A stretch of 64,000 bases of DNA from an uncultured Dehalococcoidia bacterium (GCA_951812535.1 CATOSK010000007.1:62001-126000), one strand, 5' to 3'; shown: positions 16,348 through 24,810, numbered from the stretch's first letter. Notes: generated by a model from the letters alone, not told the origin. A program made the numbers and translations.

Positions 16348-17835
16348 ATGGCAGACCGGCCCAACCTTGTTTTCATATTCAGCGACCAGCAGCGCTGCGA
16401 CACCATGGCCTGCTACGGCAACACCTGGATCAACACTCCCAACCTCAACGAGCTTGCGCTGCGCAGCTTCATCTTCCGCAACGCCTACGTGACCCAGCCC
16501 GTCTGTACCCCGTCCCGCGCCTCGATAATGACCGGACTCTATCCCCACGCCGCCGGGCCGGTGCTCAACCGCCTCGCCCTCGCCGAGAACATCCCCTGCA
16601 TCGGTGAAATGGTGTCGCCGGACTACCACCGCGCCTACTTCGGCAAGTGGCACCTGGGGCACGGCGACCAGGCTCAGCATGGTTTTACCACCTGGGTCAG
16701 CACCGAGGATGGGCACCGGGGACAGCTCGAACGAGGTGGCCCTCTGTCCAACCTCAGCGACTTTCACCGGCATCTGCTGGACAGCGGTTTCCAGCCCGAC
16801 CGGGACGCCGGCGAGATCATGACCTTTACCCCCAACGGCCGCACCGCCATGCCCACCGAGCACCAGATGGCCCCCTGGCTCGGCGACCGGGCCGCCGAGT
16901 TCATCGACCGGAACCGGGAACAACCCTTCGTCATGTACGTCAGCTGCCTTGAGCCTCACTCTCCCTACATCGGCCCCTTGCAGGATATGTACAACCCCGA
17001 CGACCTCCCCGTTGGGCCAACCTTCCTGAAGAAACCCGAAAACGTCTCGCTGCTCCACCGGGTCAAGGCCGACTACTATCTCCGGTACATGAACGGCGGC
17101 GACCCCACCGGCGACGACTACATGACCGGCTGGGCCGCGGTCGGCGAGGATGTCACCACCGAGGCCGGATGGCGTGCCCTCCGCGCCCACTACTTCGCCA
17201 GCGTTTCCCTGGTCGACATGATGGTCGGCAAGATAACCTCCGCCCTGGAACGCAACGGCCTGTCGGACAACACCATCGTCGTCTTCACCAGCGACCACGG
17301 CGACCTGCTGGGCGACCACGCCATGCTGGAAAAACGCTCTTTCTACGAGGAATCTGCCCGCGTCCCTCTGCTCATGGCCATCCCCGGCCTTTCCCGGGAA
17401 CAGCGGGAGATCGGCGGCAGCTTCAGCCACATCGACCTCGTCCCCACGCTCCTCGACCTCCTGGGTGATCCCATCCCCGGCCACCTCCACGGCGCCAGTC
17501 GGCTGGGCGTCCTGGAAGGCAGGGAAGCCTTGGACGACAACGACGTCATCGTCGAGTGGAACGGGGTGCGGTGGGGTCACTTCGACCGGGGAATGGCCAC
17601 CCCCGAAATCGACCGCATGAACCACTCCATGTGGCGGTCCATCGTGTGCGATCGCTGGAAGCTGAACCTTTGCGCCGGCGACCAGAGCGAGCTGTTCGAC
17701 CTGAACACCGACCCCTTCGAGGAGACCAATCTGTTCAACGACCCGGCCCAGAAGGACCGCATCCGTGACATGACCGCCCGCGTCCGTATGTGGCAGCACC
17801 GCACCGGCGACACCGCCCTGCTCCCCAGCGTCTAG
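16348..17835 (+). CDS. Cys-type sulfatase
   Basis: The 495-aa enzyme is a type I sulfatase. The formylglycine motif C-x-P-S-R is present as VCTPSRASIMTG (Cys53), together with the metal residues in FIFSDQQRCDT and VFTSDHGDLLGDH, and GKWHLGHG. It hydrolyses a sulfate ester after the cysteine has been modified by the FGE encoded directly upstream. No signal peptide is visible, so it acts in the cytoplasm. AAAGGAG lies just before ATG 16348, and a strong terminator follows. The sulfated substrate is unknown. Confidence 0.93.
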   Translation: MADRPNLVFIFSDQQRCDTMACYGNTWINTPNLNELALRSFIFRNAYVTQPVCTPSRASIMTGLYPHAAGPVLNRLALAENIPCIGEMVSPDYHRAYFGKWHLGHGDQAQHGFTTWVSTEDGHRGQLERGGPLSNLSDFHRHLLDSGFQPDRDAGEIMTFTPNGRTAMPTEHQMAPWLGDRAAEFIDRNREQPFVMYVSCLEPHSPYIGPLQDMYNPDDLPVGPTFLKKPENVSLLHRVKADYYLRYMNGGDPTGDDYMTGWAAVGEDVTTEAGWRALRAHYFASVSLVDMMVGKITSALERNGLSDNTIVVFTSDHGDLLGDHAMLEKRSFYEESARVPLLMAIPGLSREQREIGGSFSHIDLVPTLLDLLGDPIPGHLHGASRLGVLEGREALDDNDVIVEWNGVRWGHFDRGMATPEIDRMNHSMWRSIVCDRWKLNLCAGDQSELFDLNTDPFEETNLFNDPAQKDRIRDMTARVRMWQHRTGDTALLPSV

Positions 17836-17847
17836 CTGGAAAAGCTT

Positions 17848-17891
17848 CCGCCCCGGTCTGCCAGTCGAGACAAGCCGGGGCGGACAATTTT
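17848..17891 (+). terminator. terminator of the FGE-sulfatase unit
   Basis: CCGCCCCGG (17848-17856) pairs with CCGGGGCGG (17875-17883), followed by ACAATTTTCC. It lies 13 bases after the sulfatase stop codon and faces the convergent permease gene. Confidence 0.75.
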
Positions 17892-17918
17892 CCAACAACC
17901 GTGGCCGAGGGACAGTGT

Positions 17919-19658
17919 CTAGGTAGCCCCCTCCACGCTCACCGTCACCACGTCCACGCCGTGGTACCGCTGGTGCCGCACCGACGAGGCGTAGTGCCGC
18001 AGCAGGCGGAAGGATATCTCCCGGTCATCGTTAACGTCGGGAGGTTCCCCCAGGTAGGAGAGCTGGTCTTCCAGGTTGTCTCCCTCGAATCCCGACACGA
18101 ACTCCAGCTCCGCTCCCCGCCCGTCGGCCCGGGCCGACACCATCAGGCGGCGCGGCCGGCTGCCGTTTCCTTCCCCGTCCTCCGGCTCCAGGCTGGCCAA
18201 TGTTTCTTCGCCCACCAGGACCAGCCGTTCCGACGACGCTTCACTCCACCCCGACCTCGTCGCAAACCCCCGCAGGAACTCGCCCAGCCTGGGCAGGGTC
18301 TCGTCATCCATCGGCACCCGCAGGCGCCGCCGCCTCGGGGAGGTCAATTCCATGAAGACCATCATCATCACCGCCACCAGCGCCCCGGAGGTCATTCCGT
18401 TGCCCAGCAGCACCGACAGGAATCCCTCCCCCAAAAGGTCGGAGAAAATCCACTGGTTCTGGAACCCGGTGCCCACCCAGAAGGCGACCCCGCAGATCGC
18501 GGCCTTCCGGTGGTCCACTCCATCATGGATGACGATTTTCATGCCCTGGATGAACAGCAGCCCCAGCAGAACGGTGATGTAGGCCGCCGCCACCGGCGCG
18601 GGTATCGCTATGATCAGCGCCGGAACCTTGGGGAAGAACGCCACCAGGATGAATATCGCCCCGATGATGATCCCCACCCGCCGGGAGCCGATCCCGGTAA
18701 CCTCGGCCAGGGATATGCTGCTGGAGTAGGTGGTATTGGGAAGCGTGCCCGCCAGGCCGGAGAGCAGGTTCCCCACCCCGTCGGCGTTCAGGGATCCCTG
18801 CACCACGCGGAAGTCGGTGGCCCGCGGCTGCCGGCGGGACACCCGCTGGATTGCCACCCCGTCCCCGATGGTCTCGATCGCGCCCACCAGGGTCACGATT
18901 ATGAATGCCGGCAGCAGGGCCCAGAACTCCGCGCCAGGCGTGACGTCGAGCCCGGGCCAGGCGGTGAATGAAACGCCGGCCCACGGCGCGTCGAGTATCG
19001 GCTGGATGTCGTAGATGCCGAAGGGAGCGCCCACTGCCGTCCCGGCCACGATCCCGATGAACGGCGACCACAGCCGCAGCCGGGGAGGCCCGCGCAGCAC
19101 CAGCCCCGTCACCACCAGCAGCGTGACCCCTGCTGACAGGGGCGCGGCGAAATCGGGAGTGCCCTCCGGAACGTCCGTCAGCACGCCGAACACCGTCGGA
19201 AACACCGTGGCGGCGATCAGCATGATCACCGTTCCCGTGACCACCGGGGTGAATATCCTCCGCAGGTAGGAGAGCCGCCCGGCCAGCAGGAACTGGAACA
19301 GGGACGAAACGACGATCAGGCTGGCCATCGTCTCCGCGCCGGCCAGGGTCAGGGCCGCCACGCAGATCGCGATGAACGCCCCGGACGTGCCCATGATCAG
19401 AACGTGCCCCGACCCGAAGCGCCCCACCCGCACCGCCTGCAGGATGGTGGTAATGCCGCTGATCAGCAGGGCTGCGAAGGCTGCCCAGTGGATCAGGTCG
19501 TCGGACTGCCCGGCGATCCGCAGCACGATCACTACCGTCAGGACAATCGGCGTAACGATCAGAACGGCCGCCTGGGCCCCGGCCCCCGCGGCAATCAGCG
19601 GCGGGGGATGCTCATCCGGTTCGTAGCGGACGCTCTCGTTCATCATCGATTGTGCCAA
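17919..19658 (-). CDS. NCS2-like permease fused to a degenerate HATPase-like domain
   Basis: The 579-aa protein starts with a membrane domain (residues 25-438, about 14 hydrophobic segments) of the NCS2 xanthine/uracil permease type: LQAVRVGRFGSGHVLIMGTSGAFI, ALLPAFIIVTLVGAIETIGDG, and NTTYSSSISLAEVTGIGSRRVG. A soluble domain of about 140 residues follows (439-579; LPRLGEFLRGFATRSGWSE, LVLVGEETLASL, LEFVSGF, ISFRLLRHYASSV) that recalls the histidine-kinase-like ATPase fold of anti-sigma factors, but I see no clear G-box. Start is TTG at 19656-19658 with AAGGAG six bases upstream. The transporter call is firm; the tail assignment is tentative. Confidence 0.75.
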   Translation of the reverse strand: MAQSMMNESVRYEPDEHPPPLIAAGAGAQAAVLIVTPIVLTVVIVLRIAGQSDDLIHWAAFAALLISGITTILQAVRVGRFGSGHVLIMGTSGAFIAICVAALTLAGAETMASLIVVSSLFQFLLAGRLSYLRRIFTPVVTGTVIMLIAATVFPTVFGVLTDVPEGTPDFAAPLSAGVTLLVVTGLVLRGPPRLRLWSPFIGIVAGTAVGAPFGIYDIQPILDAPWAGVSFTAWPGLDVTPGAEFWALLPAFIIVTLVGAIETIGDGVAIQRVSRRQPRATDFRVVQGSLNADGVGNLLSGLAGTLPNTTYSSSISLAEVTGIGSRRVGIIIGAIFILVAFFPKVPALIIAIPAPVAAAYITVLLGLLFIQGMKIVIHDGVDHRKAAICGVAFWVGTGFQNQWIFSDLLGEGFLSVLLGNGMTSGALVAVMMMVFMELTSPRRRRLRVPMDDETLPRLGEFLRGFATRSGWSEASSERLVLVGEETLASLEPEDGEGNGSRPRRLMVSARADGRGAELEFVSGFEGDNLEDQLSYLGEPPDVNDDREISFRLLRHYASSVRHQRYHGVDVVTVSVEGAT

Positions 19659-19892
19659 CGGTTGCTCCTTGCCAACGGCCGCTGCTGGATACGCACCAGG
19701 TCAGCACGGCCCTAATCACATTTTCTGCACTTAATCCTTTCCAAAAACCCGTACAACTATATCAAGAAGCGGTTCACCTGTGAAACCAGCCCCAACCCAA
19801 CCAGGACAATTCAAGACTTGAGAGATTCCGGATCATTGGTACCTGCTACAATTAGCCGAATTCAATCGGAGTCCAAGGAGGAATCAGCAGCA

Positions 19893-20534
19893 GTGACGCG
19901 CTTGTATTCATACATCCTCACTCACGATACCGGTTTTGCTCCTAATCCGTTTCATGGTTTTTGCACGCTGGCGACATGCAAACCAAAGATACGAAAGACG
20001 GCTAAGGTTGGTGATTGGGTAATTGGCACCGGGTCGAAGTCCAGGAATAGGAATGGCTATATCCTTTATGCCATGCGGGTAACCGAAACGATGTCGTTCG
20101 ACGAATACTGGAGCGATTCCCGTTTCCGTGCAAAGAAGCCTGGACAAGCAGGATGTTGGAAGAGCGCCTGCGGTGACAACATATATAGGTGGGAGAGTAT
20201 CACTAACAGATGGGGTCGGGCAGAGGATTCTTACCATTGTGACTATGAAATATGGCGTGATACGAAAACGGATCGAGTTCTCGTTAGTGACGACTTCATC
20301 TATTGGGGTGGCGACGGGCCTCCAATTCCGCCTGAATTTGGCGGAGCCAGCATTCTTTGCACCACTCAGGGCCACAAGTGTAGGTTCCTTGAAGAAACTA
20401 TTCTCAAATTTGTCCAGTGGATTGAGCAATTCGAAGAGCGAGGGCTCTGTGGGTATCCGCTAGATAAGGATTCGCCAATCGCTTCGAAAACTAAGGAAAA
20501 GTTAAAGTCTGCTAATGGTCCAACATCACCGTAA
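19893..20534 (+). CDS. Nmad2-like (nucleotide modification associated) protein
   Basis: The 213-aa protein matches what I know of the Nmad2 domain: an N-terminal LYSYILTHDTGFAPNPFHGFCTLATCKPKIR, then KVGDWVIGTGSK and a DDFIYWGGDGP segment. Such domains are associated with modified-nucleotide and phage-defence contexts; the activity is not established. Base composition and codon use are clearly more AT-rich than in the flanking genes, which suggests acquisition by transfer. GTG 19893 has AAGGAGGAATC about eleven bases upstream. It lies next to phage-derived genes. Confidence 0.7.
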   Translation: MTRLYSYILTHDTGFAPNPFHGFCTLATCKPKIRKTAKVGDWVIGTGSKSRNRNGYILYAMRVTETMSFDEYWSDSRFRAKKPGQAGCWKSACGDNIYRWESITNRWGRAEDSYHCDYEIWRDTKTDRVLVSDDFIYWGGDGPPIPPEFGGASILCTTQGHKCRFLEETILKFVQWIEQFEERGLCGYPLDKDSPIASKTKEKLKSANGPTSP

Positions 20535-20633
20535 TGAAGACCGGGACCCCCTGCACGGGAATCGAGTTGGGGAAAGGAACCGCCGTATCAGGCCGGATCT
20601 GCTCCCGGAGCAATCGCTCTTAACCCGGACGTT

Positions 20634-20672
20634 CCCCGTCATCCCCGCGTAGGCGGGGACCCAGACCCCCGT
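20634..20672. repeat. REP-like palindromic repeat
   Basis: A near-identical copy of the unit at 6079-6115 (CCCCGTCATCCCCGCGTAGG followed by CGGGGACCCAGACCCCCGT). It lies about 100 bases past the Nmad2-like gene. Confidence 0.75.
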
Positions 20673-20811
20673 AACGCCGCCCAGCCAACCCGGTCACCCC
20701 AACGGAGTCACGACCCCATACACCGGCAGACCAACCGGCTGAACCGGACCTCTGCCTCAGCATCATCGTGACAACCCTGCCCCACCCCAAAAATCTCCTG
20801 ACACCAGCCCG

Positions 20812-20841
20812 TTGACAGGCCTGGTGCCGCGTGTCTAACGT
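20812..20841 (+). promoter_or_regulatory. candidate promoter of the phage-like unit
   Basis: TTGACA (20812-20817) is followed after 18 bases by TAACGT (20836-20841). The -10 box is weak. Downstream come a hairpin and a tandem repeat before the first start codon. Confidence 0.4.
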
Positions 20842-20850
20842 AAATTGCAC

Positions 20851-20881
20851 AGGGACGACCCTCCGCCGGGAGGTCGTCCCT
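20851..20881 (+). terminator. leader hairpin, terminator or attenuator
   Basis: AGGGACGACC (20851-20860) pairs with GGTCGTCCCT (20872-20881), followed by TTCC. It sits about ten bases after the candidate -10 box and upstream of the zinc-ribbon gene, a position suited to attenuation. Confidence 0.5.
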
Positions 20882-20900
20882 TTCCTATGCCGTCCCGCCG

Positions 20901-20960
20901 CGGGACCACTTTCCCCGGGACCATTATCCCCGGAACCATTATCGCCAGAACCATTTTCGG
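20901..20960 (+). repeat. four 15-bp tandem repeats in a 5' leader
   Basis: The units CGGGACCACTTTCCC, CGGGACCATTATCCC, CGGAACCATTATCGC and CAGAACCATTTTCGG follow each other without gaps and run directly into the GGAGG ribosome-binding site of the zinc-ribbon gene. Confidence 0.7.
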
Positions 20961-20972
20961 AGGTGATGCCAA

Positions 20973-21152
20973 TTGCTTGAATGCCGCCGCTGCTCGTCGG
21001 TGCGCCTGCTGGTGCTTACCAGGGTGCGCCCCGCCGACAACTACGTTTTCCGGTGCCGCGATTGCGGCTTCCTCTTCAGCCCGCCCGGGGCCTACCAGCG
21101 CGCCTCCGCCCCTGCGGCGGAGAACGTCTCGGAAAAGGAGGTGACGAGATAG
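20973..21152 (+). CDS. small zinc-ribbon protein, 59 aa
   Basis: A TTG start at 20973 with GGAGGTGATG eight bases upstream opens a 59-aa frame beginning LECRRCSSVRLLVLTRV, then YVFRCRDCGFLFSPPG. The two CxxC pairs (C4/C7 and C28/C31) form a zinc ribbon. The tail is Ala-Ser-rich and ends EKEVTR. The 3' end contains a second strong ribosome-binding site (AAAAGGAGGTGA) that serves the terminase gene, so the two are probably translationally coupled. Function unknown; a phage-type small regulator is possible. Confidence 0.6.
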   Translation: MLECRRCSSVRLLVLTRVRPADNYVFRCRDCGFLFSPPGAYQRASAPAAENVSEKEVTR

Positions 21153-21184
21153 CCGGTCCCCAGGACGGACCGATCCAGGAAAAA

Positions 21185-22888
21185 GTGCCCGCCGCCTGCC
21201 GGAACTGTAACAACACGAGATTGTTTCGGGCGGGCTTTGCCCAGGGACGGCAACGCTGGGAGTGTGCGGAGTGCCATCACAATTTCATGATGGGGGTGAA
21301 ACAGGCCAGGTATCCCGATTGGAAACGCCTGCAGGTCCTGGGCCTGCGGGCAGCGGGATTGTCCTACGACGCCATCGCCCGGGAGGAGAAGATCCATCCC
21401 AGCACGGTTATCCGTTGGGTGCGCGATGCGAAAAGGCAGGAAGCCGGCCTGGCCCAGGCCGGCAGCACGCCCGCGCCTTCCCTCCTGCCATTGATGCGCC
21501 CCAGGGACCCAATCCTTCCGGCGATTGGTGTTCCTCCTCCTGTCCCGCCCGCCGTTTCCATATCCCCGGTCGAGTTCGCCACCGGCGTCCTGGGCGTCAA
21601 TCTCTGGGAGAAGCAGGTGGAGGTGCTGGAGGCCCTGGCCTCGGCAAGACGGGTTGCCGTCAAGGCGGGCAACGGGCTGGGCAAGGGATTCTGCGCCGGC
21701 GTCTCGGTACTCTGGTTCCTGTACAGCCGCGACCCGGCGGTGGTCCTCACCACCGCCCCCACCTTCCGGCAGGTGCGCCACGTCCTCTGGCGGCAGGTGC
21801 GGAGCCTCTACTTCCGCTCCCGCACTCCCCTGCGCGGACATGTCCTCGGCACCCGGTGGGAGCTGGCCGAGGACCGGTACGCCATGGGTCTTTCCGCCGA
21901 GACCGCCGACCAGTTCCAGGGGTTTCACAGCCCCAACATGCTGGTCGTGGTGGACGAAGCCGCCGGAGTCAGCGACGCCATCTTCGAGGGCATCGAATCG
22001 GTGATGACCTCGTCGGAGACCAGCCAGCTCCTCCTCCTCGGCAACCCCACCACCACCTCCGGCGCTTTCCGCCGCGCCTTCCACGAGGAGCGGCAGCTCT
22101 ACGAATGTATCACCATCTCCGCCCTCGAGAGTCCCAACGTGACGGCGGGACGCATCGTCGTCCCGGGGCTGACCACAGCGGCCTGGGTGAAGGAACGGCG
22201 TGAGGTCTGGGGCAATGACAACCCCATGTTCTGCGCCCGGGTGCTCGGGGAGTTTCCCGTGCAGGACGACAATACCCTGCTGCCGCTGACCCTCATCGAA
22301 ACCGCAACCCAGCTCTGGTCCGGCGACATCCCCTCCGAACCGGTGGGAACCGATGCCCCGGTGGTCATCGCCGTCGACCCCGCCCGTTTCGGCAGCGACC
22401 ACAGCGTCATCCTGCGTCGCCGGGGCAATCGGGTCGAGGATATCCAGTCCTTCAACGGCCTGGATACCATGCAGCTGGCCAAGCGGGTCGAGTCTGCCAT
22501 CCTCCTCCACCATCCTCAGCAGGTGGTCGTGGATGAAATCGGCGTGGGCGCAGGCGTCCTGGACCGGCTGCGCGAGCTCGGCCACCCCGTCCATGGCGTC
22601 AACGTCGCCAAACCCGCCCAGCGGGATGGCTTGTTCGCCAACCTGCGGGCCGAGGGCTACTGGCGCTTGCGCGAAATGCTCGAGGCCCGCCAGTTGGCCC
22701 TGCCCCCGGACCAACGCCTCACCGGAGAGTTGGCCGCGTTGAAGTACGAATTCCGTAAGGGAGACAACAAGCTCGTCCTTGAAAGCAAGGACTCCATGAA
22801 GAACCGGGGGCTGCCCTCCCCCGACCGGGCCGACGCCCTCATGATGGCCTTCCTGGAACCGGCCCCCAAGCCAACCCTGTGGACGTAG
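21185..22888 (+). CDS. phage terminase large subunit with zinc-ribbon/HTH N-terminus
   Basis: The product (567 aa from GTG 21185) packages phage DNA or derives from such an enzyme. Order: zinc ribbon (CRNC ... CAEC), HTH (LGLRAAGLSYDAIAREEKI, STVIRWV), ATPase (VAVKAGNGLGKGF Walker A; MLVVVDEAAG Walker B), and RNase H-like nuclease (IAVDPARFGSDHS; VVVDEIGVGAG; PDRADALMMAF). All motifs look intact. The strongest ribosome-binding site (21137-21141) is spaced for an ATA codon at 21149 in the same frame, which would add 12 residues; GTG 21185 with AGGA is the conservative choice. The zinc-ribbon plus HTH front is unusual for a terminase. Confidence 0.85.
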   Translation: MPAACRNCNNTRLFRAGFAQGRQRWECAECHHNFMMGVKQARYPDWKRLQVLGLRAAGLSYDAIAREEKIHPSTVIRWVRDAKRQEAGLAQAGSTPAPSLLPLMRPRDPILPAIGVPPPVPPAVSISPVEFATGVLGVNLWEKQVEVLEALASARRVAVKAGNGLGKGFCAGVSVLWFLYSRDPAVVLTTAPTFRQVRHVLWRQVRSLYFRSRTPLRGHVLGTRWELAEDRYAMGLSAETADQFQGFHSPNMLVVVDEAAGVSDAIFEGIESVMTSSETSQLLLLGNPTTTSGAFRRAFHEERQLYECITISALESPNVTAGRIVVPGLTTAAWVKERREVWGNDNPMFCARVLGEFPVQDDNTLLPLTLIETATQLWSGDIPSEPVGTDAPVVIAVDPARFGSDHSVILRRRGNRVEDIQSFNGLDTMQLAKRVESAILLHHPQQVVVDEIGVGAGVLDRLRELGHPVHGVNVAKPAQRDGLFANLRAEGYWRLREMLEARQLALPPDQRLTGELAALKYEFRKGDNKLVLESKDSMKNRGLPSPDRADALMMAFLEPAPKPTLWT

Positions 22889-22944
22889 TGGCAGGGATGG
22901 TCGTCACCAAGGAATCTGGCGAACGCCTGGCGGCTCCCCGCGGG

Positions 22945-23307
22945 TCAGGGGCTGGAATTCAGCAGGCCTTCGACCCTGCTGACGAACCGTTCAACAGCCT
23001 GGATTCCGGCGGCGACTATCGTGCGGTTGTGCTGGTTCTCGTAGAAGTTGAAGTGCAGGCCGCTGGCCGTGACGAAAAGCTCTGCGAGTTCGGCGTCTCC
23101 CGTTTCGTCCGCCAGCCCATTGACTATCTCATAAAGAGCGCGGTGAGTCCGGTGGTACAAACCCCGTTGCTCTGCGACAGCTTTGATGATGGACGCCGCT
23201 GCACCCCACCCTTTCTCCCCTGCCTGGGCCAGATCCGCATCAAGCTCGGCCCGGGCGTTGGCCAGGAGTTCGTGGCTTCTCTGCTGGTATGTGGCGGCCT
23301 GCTGCAT
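22945..23307 (-). CDS. HEPN/PaREP1-like tandem paralogue 6 (last in array)
   Basis: The 120-aa all-helical protein starts MQQAATYQQRSHELLANAR and keeps the block EKGWGAAASIIKAVAEQRG shared by all members. In RGLYHRTHR the Arg and two His match a HEPN-like R-x3/6-H pattern; the block EKxWGAAA also recalls PaREP1 proteins. The C-terminal half (NFYENQHNRTIVAAGIQAVERFV) is the most divergent of the array. It is the last of six genes read on the minus strand, ending 56 bases from the terminase stop codon. Family naming is tentative; the gene itself is clear. Confidence 0.8.
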   Translation of the reverse strand: MQQAATYQQRSHELLANARAELDADLAQAGEKGWGAAASIIKAVAEQRGLYHRTHRALYEIVNGLADETGDAELAELFVTASGLHFNFYENQHNRTIVAAGIQAVERFVSRVEGLLNSSP

Positions 23308-23319
23308 GGATTAATTCCT

Positions 23320-23682
23320 CTATGGGCTGGAGTTCAGCAGAATATCGACCCTGCCGACGAACCGTTCAACAGCTTGAATGCCGGTTTCGACGACCGTACG
23401 GTTGGACCAGTTTTCGTAGAAGTTGTGGTGGAGGTCTCCGGCGGCGCCAAAGAGCACTCCCAATTCGGCGTCCCCGGTTTCATCTATCAGCCAACCGACG
23501 ATTTCGTAGAGGGCGCGGTGATTTCCGTGGAACAGCCCCCGCTCTTCCGCCACGGCCTTCACAATGGACGCCGCCGCGCCCCATCCCTTCTCCCCGGCCT
23601 TGGCCAGGTCCGTATCCAGCTCGGCCCGCGCCTTGGCGAGGAGTTCGCGGCTTCTCTGCTGGCATGTGCTTGCCTGCTGCAC
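23320..23682 (-). CDS. HEPN/PaREP1-like tandem paralogue 5
   Basis: 120 aa, same length and layout as its neighbours: MQQASTCQQRSRELLAKARAE, EKGWGAAASIVKAVAEERG, then GLFHGNHRALYEIVGWLIDE and NFYENWSNRTVVETGIQAVE. The middle His of the R-x3-H-x2-H pattern is kept (RGLFHGNH). It starts 12 bases after the stop of the upstream copy, and each start-to-start distance is exactly 375 bases. Coding is confirmed by conserved protein ends against variable third positions among copies. Confidence 0.8.
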   Translation of the reverse strand: MQQASTCQQRSRELLAKARAELDTDLAKAGEKGWGAAASIVKAVAEERGLFHGNHRALYEIVGWLIDETGDAELGVLFGAAGDLHHNFYENWSNRTVVETGIQAVERFVGRVDILLNSSP

Positions 23683-23694
23683 TCGTTCATTCCT

Positions 23695-24057
23695 TTAGCG
23701 GCTGGAGGAAAGGAGGGCTTCGATCCTTTCCACGAATTGCTGGACGGCCCGAAGTCTGATTTCCACACTGCGCCGGTCGTACAGGTTCTCGTAGAAATTG
23801 ATGTGGAGGGCGCTCGCTCTGTCGAACAGCCTGCCCAGGTCAAGGTCCCCTGTTTCCTGCTCCAACGCTTCGACAATTACGGAAAGCGCACGATGTCCCC
23901 GGTGGAACAGCCCCCGTTCTTCCGCCACGGCCTTCACAATGGACGCCGCTGCGCCCCACGCCTTCTCCCCGGCCTGGGCCGGGTCCGTGTCCAGCTCGGC
24001 CCGGGCCTTGGCGAGGAGTTCGCGGCTGCGTTGCCGGTAAGTTGCGGCCTGCTGCAT
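23695..24057 (-). CDS. HEPN/PaREP1-like tandem paralogue 4
   Basis: 120 aa: MQQAATYRQRSRELLAKARAE, EKAWGAAASIVKAVAEERG, GLFHRGHRALSVIVEALEQE, INFYENLYDRRSVEIRLRAV. This copy has the DRxxVEIRL segment typical of copies 1-4, whereas copies 5 and 6 have NRTxVxxGI, so the array splits into two subtypes. The ribosome-binding site AAGAA lies in the 12-base gap after the preceding stop codon. Confidence 0.8.
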   Translation of the reverse strand: MQQAATYRQRSRELLAKARAELDTDPAQAGEKAWGAAASIVKAVAEERGLFHRGHRALSVIVEALEQETGDLDLGRLFDRASALHINFYENLYDRRSVEIRLRAVQQFVERIEALLSSSR

Positions 24058-24069
24058 GGATTGATTCTT

Positions 24070-24432
24070 CTATGGGCTGGAGTTCAGCAGAATATCGACC
24101 CTGCTGACGAACCGTTCAATGTCTTGGAGCCGGACCTCAACGTTCTCCCGGTCGAACCAGTTCTCGTAGAAGTTGTGGTGGAGTTCGTTGGCACTGGCAA
24201 ACTCCTTGCGAATGTCGTCATCGGTGGTTTCTCGCACCAACCCGGTAACAATCTCGTAAAGGGAGCGATGATTTCCGTGGTAAACGCCCCGTTCTTCCGC
24301 CACGGCCTTCACAATGGACGCCGCTGCGCCCCAAGCCTTCTCCCCGGCTTGGGCCAGGTCCGTATCCAGCTCGGCCCGGGCCTTTGCCAGAAGTTCACGG
24401 CTTCTTTGTTGGTATGTGGCAGCCTGCTGCAC
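24070..24432 (-). CDS. HEPN/PaREP1-like tandem paralogue 3
   Basis: 120 aa: MQQAATYQQRSRELLAKARAE, EKAWGAAASIVKAVAEERG, GVYHGNHRSLYEIVTGLVRE, TDDDIRKEFASANELHHNFYE, DRENVEVRLQDIERFVSRV. The N-terminal third is almost identical to that of copies 4 and 5 while the C-terminal half differs, as expected if recombination or gene conversion keeps the front uniform. Confidence 0.8.
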   Translation of the reverse strand: MQQAATYQQRSRELLAKARAELDTDLAQAGEKAWGAAASIVKAVAEERGVYHGNHRSLYEIVTGLVRETTDDDIRKEFASANELHHNFYENWFDRENVEVRLQDIERFVSRVDILLNSSP

Positions 24433-24444
24433 TGTTCTTCCTAT

Positions 24445-24807
24445 CTACGTTCCGGGGGAGAGGAGGACTTCCACCCGGCCAACAAACCGCTCCACGTCCC
24501 CAAGCCGGACTTCGACGTCCTCCCGGTCAAAGTAATTCTCATAGAAGTTGATGTGAAGGACTCCAGCAACGTCGAATTCCTTGCGGAGGTCATCGTTGCC
24601 GGTGTCCCGGACCAACGACCGCACTATCTCGTGGAGACCCCGGTGGCTCTGGTGGTACAGGCCCCGCTGTTCGGCAAAGGCTTTGACGATAGACGCGGCG
24701 GCGCCCCATCCCTTCTCCGACGCCTGGCCGAGGTCCGTATCCAGCTCGGCCCGGGCCTTGGCCAGAAGTTCGTGGCTCCTCTGCTGGTGAGTCATCGCCT
24801 GTTGCAC
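24445..24807 (-). CDS. HEPN/PaREP1-like tandem paralogue 2
   Basis: 120 aa with a GTG start: MQQAMTHQQRSHELLAKARAE, EKGWGAAASIVKAFAEQRG, GLYHQSHRGLHEIVRSLVRD, FDVAGVLHINFYENYFDRED. It starts only three bases after the stop codon of the upstream copy, closer than the other junctions, so it is probably translationally coupled to it. Confidence 0.8.
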   Translation of the reverse strand: MQQAMTHQQRSHELLAKARAELDTDLGQASEKGWGAAASIVKAFAEQRGLYHQSHRGLHEIVRSLVRDTGNDDLRKEFDVAGVLHINFYENYFDREDVEVRLGDVERFVGRVEVLLSPGT

Positions 24808-24810
24808 AAT

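Noticed and set aside
20845..21144. A 99-codon frame covering the 15-bp repeats
   Set aside because: The repeats translate to GTIIPGTII-type low complexity. The zinc-ribbon frame overlapping it has a strong ribosome-binding site and two CxxC motifs.
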